A DNA stretch of 64,000 nucleotides from Anodontia alba. Lineage: Eukaryota; Mollusca; Bivalvia; Lucinida; Lucinidae. Position numbers and translations under genes: made by a program. The stretch lies in the NCBI GenBank assembly GCA_964016985.1, contig OZ024827.1, positions 82,597,835-82,661,834 on the forward strand, given 5' to 3'. Under the pieces are notes generated by a model. It did no database searches and had not been told where the DNA came from. It worked only from the letters and a program-made list of their open reading frames with translations. Numbering within the stretch: position 1 is the first letter of the stretch; every line of letters begins with the position of its first letter. Shown in pieces: positions 56,724 to 64,000 of this stretch.

Positions 56724-56966
56724 TAACCCTTAAAATGCCAACAAAACCTGAATCTGAAAATGTCGTCTGTTTATGTCGTCAGCTGAATATTCTTGCAAAC
56801 CTTTCAAACCTAATGTTGCATACAGACAAATAGTGTGGATCCTGATCAGACTGCTCCTACAGGAGAAGTCTGATCTGGGTCCACACGGTTTGCAAAAATG
56901 ACTTTTAAAATCACAAGCAGATGACAAAGCCGGCAACAATTTTGTGATTGCCATATTTACCCTTAC
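56724..56966. mobile_element. TTAACCCTTAAA-ended composite MITE (family C), copy 3, inverted
   Basis: Opposite orientation to copies 1 and 2, starting TTAACCCTTAAAATGCCAA. The hairpin is at 56825-56893. Confidence 0.82.
56825..56893. repeat. Hairpin module H inside MITE family C, copy 3
   Basis: ACAAATAGTGTGGATCC ... GGGTCCACACGGTTTGC with inner CTCCTACAGGAG. Confidence 0.82.
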
Positions 56967-57067
56967 TTTTTGGACATCTTGACATACTTGTCCCAAACTT
57001 TGTACATTATGTTTGCTGTGAGTCTGTTTGCTTTTGACTAAATGTATAAACATGTATTTTAATTTAG

Positions 57068-57300
57068 AATTCATTGACCGGATCATGGAAACATGGACTT
57101 GGGACTGGCTTTCTAAGCAAACCACCAGAGAATCTGAATTGCTACCACTAGAATGGTACATTAGAGAAAACAAACTAAGCGTCAAACAGTGTCTACAAGT
57201 GGCTAAAGGACTTGCAAGACATATCTGTACTTTGCACGAGCGCAATTTGAGACAGACAGACCTAGCGGTGGAAGATGTGTCCTTTAGAAGAAATGATTAT
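57068..57300 (+). CDS. Receptor exon: kinase C-lobe-like tail segment
   Basis: Seventy-eight codons, phase 1-0, acceptor ttttaatttag, donor gtacgt. The sequence includes LEWYIRENKLSVKQCLQVAK then GLARHICTLHERNLRQTDLA. This follows the helix-E and catalytic-loop pattern of protein kinases (LxQxAxGLAxxLxxLHExxLxxxDL). The HRD triad reads QTD and the usual Asn reads Asp, so catalysis is unlikely. There is too little preceding sequence for an N-lobe. Further exons were not found before 64000. Confidence 0.75.
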
Positions 57301-57534
57301 GTACGTATTATATAGGCGTAGCGCGCATTATGCAAAGTAACTTACGTAAGAAAAATTAATATCATTTGCAATAAAGTGACATTAACTATCATAAACGTTT
57401 TACCATAAGGCCAGCTCTTAAAGGGAAAACATTATCGCTTCGAAAATGGGGGCTACTCTTAATGAGCGTAGCCCTATTTTGGAAGCGATTTTTCCTGGGA
57501 ATGAATAAAAAGAATTCCGTCTGACTACACATCT

Positions 57535-57776
57535 GGGCCCAGTTGTTCAAAGCGTCGTTAGCTTAACGATCTCGTTAAGGGTCATTTCGTTCTGTTTTAG
57601 CGGATTTAATACACAATATTCTGATATTTTTTGCTGAAAAAATGTGAGTAGCTTTTGCACTGCAAAAGCTACTCACATTTTTTCAGCAGAAAATTTCAGC
57701 ATATTTGCGTATCACTCGATGTAAATTTTAACGAATCGTTAACTAACGACATCGTTAGCTTTAAACAACTGGGCCC
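57535..57776. mobile_element. GGGCCCAGTTGTTCAAAG MITE, copy 2
   Basis: Same ends as copy 1. The central hairpin AGTAGCTTTTGCA/TGCAAAAGCTACT is intact. Starts 235 bases after the last visible receptor exon. Confidence 0.87.
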
Positions 57777-58472
57777 TGTACTATACACATTTGCCGTTTC
57801 CTAAATTGTGTACTAGGAGCTTTTGCTGCTTCGCTAGGAACTCAGTGCTGTGAAGAAAAGCTAGCATTGGTCACGCAGGTGACAGTATAATATGTGTGGT
57901 GGTAATATCAGGTCAACTGTTATAACAAGACACCAATATATACCAGTTCGCACTGTCACATCCAGCCATCGACACAAGATAACTGAAAGATTGTTGTCAG
58001 TTACCTGAAACATCAACTCCAACAAAAACGATTTCTCTCGAGCAACTTAAAGCTGTCTAATTTTCATGTTATCCAGGCTAATCAAATTTCGGCTAAATAG
58101 GTCTCATCAATGACTTTGATATAACCTTCAAAATCTCGGAATGGAATCAGTTATCACAACGGACCAGAACATATAAGCTATTCTTCAATAAGGTACGGGG
58201 AGACATTTTTACGGTCGCCAGAAAAAAAGGAAAAAAAAAACTAAAAAAGGCCGAGGGGAATAGTTTTCTGAAACATCTCGTCAAACATATTCCCCATTTA
58301 CCCTCTAAGCTAATCGGTGTCGCAGTTTCGTAGGTTTTGTTTGAATGTGCAACTAGAACACTTCAGATTTTATTCACAAATGTTTTCCATAATCGTCCAG
58401 CACATTAAGTTTGGTAACGTATTAGACTAGACAATGGTCAATTTTCAGGAAATGTCAAATCTTGTTTAATGT

Positions 58473-58504
<32 letters not shown>

Positions 58505-59091
58505 GAGAAATATATCAGCAATTTGCGTCTGCTGAATAAGCCCAGCGAGTGGGAATGGTTAAATATATAACAGATAAGGTAACAACAGCTGGCTTCAATA
58601 GGATCTGTCAAGTGACAGTTTGAAAGCACGGACTATACCAATGACTCGAAAATAGCAGAAAACGTTTAAACCTTTCAGCATTCTTTTCCCAGAAAATAGG
58701 CCTTGGCATTTCGTGCAAACTGTCAAACTCAAATCAAATCTAAAAGCCCATTTTCAGGAAAAAATAAGAAGGAAAAAGTAGTTCAAAAGGTCGATTGCTG
58801 TGATTATTACCCAGTACTAACTGAACATGTTTATGTGCAGTAATTCAAAATGCAATACCGGTAAAGCAGAACACCCGTGATCCTTCGCGGACGTTTGCAA
58901 ACTTTCCCTTCGAACGTGACATTTACGGCGGATGGTCTCTCACTCATATTTTAGAATTTATTGGAAAGAAAGCAAGTCCCAGTATTACCGCTTTAATAGT
59001 TAATAGATTATAAGCTTGCCTTTTAGGACATACGAGACAAAATGTGTATAACCTTTACATTGTCGTTTTTTATTTACTAGTATATCTTACA
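57777..59091. other. Sequence 3' of the last visible exon, unassigned
   Basis: Searched by eye for a phase 0 continuation of the kinase-like tail (for example a DFG-type exon) and none was seen. The TG/poly-G tract is at 58470-58504. Confidence 0.45.
58470..58504. repeat. (TG)n then poly-G
   Basis: GTGTGTGTGTGTGTGTGTG followed by about 16 G. Confidence 0.9.
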
Positions 59092-59127
59092 ATTTTAGAC
59101 CCCTGTATACGAAGTATAGAGGATATA

Positions 59128-59459
59128 CAGTTGACTCTCGTTATCTCGACCTCGCTTATCTCGAATAACCGCTTATCTCGAAGTGAGAATCTGGTCCCTG
59201 CCTATACATGAAAACCTAACAACAGATGAAAAATATTGTAGAAAAGAGGAGAAATTGCTCCTAAGGAGCAATTTCTCCTCTTTTCCACAATATTTTCAAT
59301 ATATCTCTAATTTCAAAAGTCCAATTACCTATCAGTTTGTTAAATGTAGTTAATCAAATTATTTTTTTCCTCAATTCTGCAAACCTGATATGTCGAGCTA
59401 CGGATATCTCGAAGTATTTCAGAGAGTCCCTTGGAATTCGAGATAACGAGAGTCGCCTG
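59128..59459. mobile_element. Pogo/Tigger-like MITE, copy 4, nested in a core-repeat element
   Basis: Starts CAGTTGACTCTCGTTATC, ends GAGAGTCGCCTG, flanked by TA on both sides. Full central hairpin. It splits the head of the element at 59092-61130. Confidence 0.85.
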
Positions 59460-59879
59460 TATGTTGTTTTTTTTTTTTTTTTTTTTTTTTTTTTTGTCTT
59501 TTCCGCAACAATGTCTGTCTGTCTGTGTCTGTGTGTAAACTTTTTTCCGTCAAAGATTTCTCAGGAACTATTGCACGCACCTAGGGTTTTTAAATTTGGT
59601 ATAAAAATTGGGTATGACATGTTATATTGTGTAAGACAGAATCACCATCCTCATGCTAATCATTTCCTTTATTTGTCCATTTTTCTTTTTCTCCTATAAA
59701 CTGTTTCGTCGAAGATTTCTCAGAAACTACTGCACTTACGATTTTGAACTTTTGTACAAGCACTGGCTATGACGTGTTGCATTGTGTAAGAGAGAATAAG
59801 CAGCATCATGCTAACCATTCCATTTATTTGTCCATTTTTCTTTTTCTCAAATAAATGTCTCGTCACAGATTTCTCGGCT

Positions 59880-60146
59880 CATCACGAAAACATACCTTTA
59901 TAATTTTCACCCCTTTAAACCCCACTTGTATACAGTAAAACTGGGGTTTACAGGGGTATGAATTATCTTTCTTATTTTTGCTCAAAAACATAGATTATTG
60001 GTACTCGTTAGAACTGCCTCGCCGAGTACCCAAAATCTATGTTTAGAGCAGAAATGTGAAAAATATCAGAGTTTTTTATTTGAAATTTTTTTTAGTTTTT
60101 CGAGGTAAAATTTTCTATATATTTGAATAAGCGTGTTTTCGTAATG
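59880..60146. mobile_element. Palindromic MITE (family P), copy Q
   Basis: Full length, inserted between GGCT and CCTATGAG of a tandem core unit whose sister units (for example at 36460) show the uninterrupted site. Confidence 0.88.
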
Positions 60147-61130
60147 TCCTATGAGAGCCAGTCTTCAGATTTCGTATACACCTTCATAGAGTTGAAGTAT
60201 ATTGTATAAAAGAAAACCACGATGCTCAAATTTATTTTGCATTTTTTCTTCGTTTTTTTTTTCTATTTCCTATCTCTCTCTCCAATGTAATGCATAGGGA
60301 AATTTGTGTCCAAGATTTATCAGGACTACTGCACTTAGTATTTTGAAATTTGCTGCAAACATTGGATATGACTTAATTCGTGTAAGAGAGATCAGCATCC
60401 TCATGCTTATCATTATCTTTATTTTTTTATTTATTTTTTTTCCAATATTTTTTCGGTTCAGATTTCTAGGCTTCTATGAGAGCCAGAGTTTTATCTTCAG
60501 AGGGATGAATATATTCTGTAAAAGAAAACCGCGATTCTGAAATTTGTTTTTTTTTTCTCTTTTATCCATCTCTCACTCCAATGATGCAGAGAGAAATTTG
60601 TGTCACAGATTTCTCAATAACTACTGCACCTTGGATATTTAAATTGGCTACAAACATTGGGTACGGCTACTTGTGTCAGAGAAAATCAGCATCCTCATGC
60701 TTATCATTCTCTTTATTTGTCTATGTTTCTTTTTCTCCAATAAAAAGTTCGTCACAGATTTCGCAGGTCATATTAGAGCTACAGTCTTCGAATTTCGTGT
60801 ACACCTACAGACGGTTGAAGTCTGTTATGTAAAAGGAAAACAAGATATTGTGATTTCTTTTGCCTTCCTTTTTCCATTTTTTTCATCTGTCACTCAAATG
60901 TAAGACATAGGAAATATGTGTCAAATAATTCTCAGGAACTATAAGACCTAGGATTTTGAAAGTTTGTTCAAACATTCGGTTTGACTTGTTGTATTGTGTA
61001 AGAGAGAATAAGCATCCTCCTGCTTACCCTGGATTTGTCCATTTGTCACTCTTTTCATAAAAATCCATCACAATTTTCTCCCCTGTTATTAGAGCCAGAG
61101 TTTTCAATTTTTAGCTCACCTGAGCCAAAG

Positions 61131-64000
61131 GCTCAGGATGAGCTATTGTGATCACTCTTCGTCCGTCGTCCGTCGTCAATCTGTCCGTCCGTGTACACCT
61201 TTGAACGACTTCTCCTCTGAAACCCCTGGGCCAAATTTCTTCAAACTTTATGTGGAACCTTGTGTTAAAGGGGATTGAAAATTTGTAAAAATGGTCACGG
61301 TCCGTAGATCAAGATGGCTCCCATGCCGCGATATAGCTCCCATAGACTTATAATGGGAAAAACTTAAAAAAATCTTCTTCTCTGAAACCATGAGGCCCAT
61401 GGCTTATATATTTTGTATGTTGCAATGTTAAGTGAACCCCTACATAAATCCTGCGAATCAAGCCCGTGGGGTCCAAACAAGCCACGCCCCAGGGAGTCGT
61501 GAACGCCCATAGATTTATAATGAGAAAATCTTAAAAAAATCTTCTTCTCTGAAACCATGAGGTCCAGAGCTTATATTTTAGTATGTAGCCATGTTTAGTA
61601 GTCCCCTACATAAATCCTGCCAATCAAGCCCCTGGGATCCGAACTGGCCACGCCCCGGGGTATTTAGCTCCCATAGACTTATAATGGAAAAAAAATAAAA
61701 AAACATCTTCTCTGAAACTGGCCACGCCCCAGGGAGTCGTGAACGCCCATAGATTTATAATGAGAAAATCTTAAAAAAATCTTCTTCTCTGAAACCATGA
61801 GGCCTAGAGCTTATATATTTAGTATGTAGCAATGTTTAGTGGTCCCCTACATAAATCCTGCCAATCAAGCCCCTGGGGTCATTAGCTCCCATAGTCTTAT
61901 AATGGGAAAAACTTAAAACATCTTCTTCTCTGAAACCATGAGGCCCAAGGCTTATATATTTAGTATGTAGCAATGTTTAGTGGTCCCCTACATAAATCCG
62001 GCCAAACAAGCCCCTGGGGCCTAAAATGGCCACGCCCTCGGGGTCATAAGCTCCCATAGACATAATGGGAAAAACTTTAAAAAATCTTCTTCTCTGAAAC
62101 CATGAGGCCCAGAGCTTATATATTTAGTATGTAGCAATGTGTAGTGGTCCGCTACATAAATCCTGCCAATCAAGCCCCTGGGGTCCAAACTGGCCATGCA
62201 CAGGGTGTCATTAGCTCCCATAGATTTATAATGGGAAAAAGTCTTCTCTCTGAAACCATTAGGCCCACAGCTAACATATTTAGTATGTAGCAATATTTAG
62301 TGGTCCCCTACATAAAACCTGCAAATCAAGCCCTTGGGGCCCAAACTGGCCACGCCCCTGGGGTCATTAGCTCCCGTAGACTTATAATGGGAAAAACATA
62401 AAAAAGTATTCTTCTCTGAAACCACGAGGCTCAGAGCTTATATATTTAGTATGTTGCAATGTTGAGAGGTCTCCTACATAAATCCTGCCAATCAAGACCC
62501 TAGGCTCAAAACTGGCAACGCCCCGGGGGTCATTATCTCCCATAGATTTATAATTGAAGAAAAAAATATAAAAAAAATCTTCTTCTCTGAAACCATGCGG
62601 CCTACAGCTAACATATTTAGTATGTAGCAATATTTAGTGGTCCCCTACAAACATCCTGCCAATCAAGCCCCTGGAGCCCAAACTGACCACGCCCCTGGGC
62701 TCATTAGGTCACATAGACTTATAATGGGAAAACCTTAAAAATTCTACTTCTCTGAAACCATGAGGCCCAGGGCTTAAATATTTAGTATGTAGGAATGTGT
62801 AGTGGTCCCCTACACAAATCCTACCAATCAAGCCCCTGGAGTCCAAATTGGCCGCGCCCCAGGGGTCATATGCTTATATTGAGCTATGAAGCTAACGGAC
62901 CTTCAAAAATCTTCTCTGAAACCATAAGGCCGAGAGCAATTAGATTAAGTATGAAGCGATGTTAAGTGGTCTCCTACATAAATCCTGCCAACCATGCCTC
63001 TGGGGTCCAAATTGGCCACACCCCGAGGTCATTAGCTCCCACAGACTTAGAGGGAAAAAATCTTCTTCTCTGAAACCATGAGACCCAGCGCTTATATATT
63101 TAGTATGTAGCAATGTGTAGTGGTCCACTACATAAATCCTGCCAATCAAGCCCCTGTAGTCCAAACTAGCCATGCACAGGGGGTCATTAGCTTCCATAGA
63201 CTTATAATGCGAAAAATTTAAAAAAAATCTTCTTCTGTGAAACCATGAGGCCCTCAGCTTATATATTGAGTATGTAGCAATGTGTAGTGGTCCCCTACAT
63301 AAATCCTGCCAATCAAGCCCCTGGGCTCCAAACTGGCCACACCCAGGGTGGCCATATGTATATATACAGCTATATAGCTAATAAACTTAAAAAATCTTCT
63401 TCTCTGAAACCATGAGGCAGAGAGCTAACATGTCAAATATGTAGCAGTGTTTAGTGGTCTCCTACATAAATCTTGCCAATCAAGCCCCTTGGGTCCAAAC
63501 CGGCCACGCCCCGGGGGTCATTAGTTCCCATAGATTTATAATGGGAAAAACTTTAAAAAAATCTTCTTCTCTGAAACCATGAGGCCCACAGCTTATATAT
63601 TTAGTGTGTAGCAATGTTTAACGGTTTCCTACATAATTCCTGCCCATCAAGCACCTTGGATCCGAATTGGCCACGCCCCGGGGTCAAATAATTCTCATAA
63701 TAGCTCCCATAGACTTATAAAGGAAAACAAAACTTAAAAATCTTCTTTTCTGAAACCTTGAGGCCCACAGCTTATATATTTAGTGTATAGCAATGTAAAA
63801 CCTGCTAATCAAGCCCCTGGGCTCCAGACTGGCCACACCCAGGGGCTTATATGTTTATATAGAGCTATATAGCTAAACAACATTAAACAATCTTCTTTGA
63901 AACCATAGGGCCCAGAGCTAACAGATTAAATATGTAGCGATGTTTGGTGGTCTCCTACATAAATGCTGTCAACCATGCCCCTAGGGTCTAAATTGGCCGC
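61131..64000 (+). repeat. ~165-bp tandem array with GTCCGTCC head, running off the window
   Basis: The head reads AGCTCACCTGAGCCAAAGG, then TCGTCCGTCGTCCGTCGTC. From 61370 about 16 units follow with CTTCTTCTCTGAAACCATGA, TATATATTTAGTATGTAGCA, GGTCCCCTACATAAATCCTG, CAATCAAGCCCCTGG and GGCCACGCCCC. Blocks 61487-61567 and 61724-61806 are almost identical, indicating recent homogenisation. Confidence 0.9.

Larger units (their letters stand above)
5321..57300 (+). other. Split gene for an LDLa / fibrinogen-like / LRR seven-helix receptor (GRL101-like, type C LGR), partial at both ends
   Basis: Thirteen exons (5321-5403, 5974-6090, 14049-14234, 14616-14675, 15632-15947, 24182-24336, 28957-29091, 34133-34249, 34763-34886, 42902-44409, 52296-52423, 54839-54890, 57068-57300) each have AG/GT borders. 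Their phases chain as 2-1, 1-1, 1-1, 1-1, 1-2, 2-1, 1-1, 1-1, 1-2, 2-1, 1-0, 0-1, 1-0 with no stop, giving about 3.2 kb of coding DNA in 52 kb. Domain order is LDLa modules, fibrinogen-like domain, Cys-rich linker, LDLa modules, CPDGCNC LRR cap, LRRs, hinge with YKFCC and SSCADLM, seven helices with a DRF motif and NPFLY, and a kinase-like tail. LDLa plus LRR plus rhodopsin-type helices is the hallmark of GRL101 and relaxin-receptor-like (RXFP) receptors at the plasma membrane. The ligand is unknown. First exons, start codon, promoter and last exons are not visible. All introns are filled with transposable elements. Confidence 0.9.
59092..61130 (+). mobile_element. Core-repeat element 2, carrying two nested MITEs
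   Basis: Head ACCCCTGTATACGAAGTATA is split by a Tigger-like MITE (59128-59459). After TTTTGTCTTTTCCGCAAC and a TGTC/TG microsatellite come about eight ~160-bp units related to element 1. One unit is split by palindromic MITE copy Q. Confidence 0.72.

Noticed and set aside
6349..60146. CRISPR-like array from the repeated palindromes
   Set aside because: Copies are ~280 bp, irregularly spaced, in both orientations and in a eukaryotic intron setting.
61364..63197. Minus-strand ORFs with repeated GFREEDF and PRGLIGRIYV peptides
   Set aside because: Frames through the ~165-bp tandem array; unit frames shift and carry stops.

Overview
The window is AT-rich, repeat-dense animal DNA, and everything points to a mollusc, most likely a bivalve. 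It holds one recognisable host gene on the + strand, cut into small exons by introns of up to about 8 kb that are packed with transposable elements. The species call is inferred from the receptor family (GRL101-like, first known from a pond snail) and from the repeat types. No bacterial, viral, rRNA or CRISPR feature was seen.

Host gene. Thirteen exons between 5321 and 57300 join with matching splice phases into one frame of about 1,070 codons. It encodes a mosaic G-protein-coupled receptor of the type C LGR group (GRL101 / relaxin-receptor-like). In order it has two LDL-receptor class A (LDLa) modules, a third LDLa fused to the start of a fibrinogen-like (contactin-associated-protein-like) domain, the rest of that domain, a Cys-rich linker, two more LDLa modules, an LRR N-cap, leucine-rich repeats, a relaxin-receptor-like hinge and seven membrane helices. 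The cytoplasmic tail resembles part of a protein-kinase C-lobe but lacks the HRD motif. The 5' end is not visible and no stop is seen after 57300, so the model is partial at both ends.

Mobile DNA, left to right. 1-5 kb: a pogo/Tigger-like MITE, a Penelope-like tail, G-rich minisatellites and a 1.5-kb TIR element with GTCCGT subterminal repeats. 5-17 kb: many MITEs, several nested in one another. 18-21.9 kb: an antisense non-LTR retrotransposon with two nonsense codons and one homopolymer frameshift. 22-26 kb: tandem repeats, a TG microsatellite, a composite MITE and a decayed Penelope-like reverse transcriptase. 31 kb: a deleted mariner. 36-37 and 59-61 kb: two related elements with ~160-bp tandem cores. 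38-42 kb: a head-to-tail run of Penelope-like fragments. 46-52 kb: an inverted Penelope-like fragment and degenerate repeats. 61.1-64 kb: a ~165-bp tandem array running off the window.

Most striking are the receptor with a pseudokinase-like tail, a 17-copy palindromic MITE family concentrated in this one locus, a 67-bp hairpin module that sits at the centre of two otherwise unrelated MITE families, several insertions that can be dated relative to each other because they are nested, and a perfect 60-bp inverted repeat with a 1-nt spacer.
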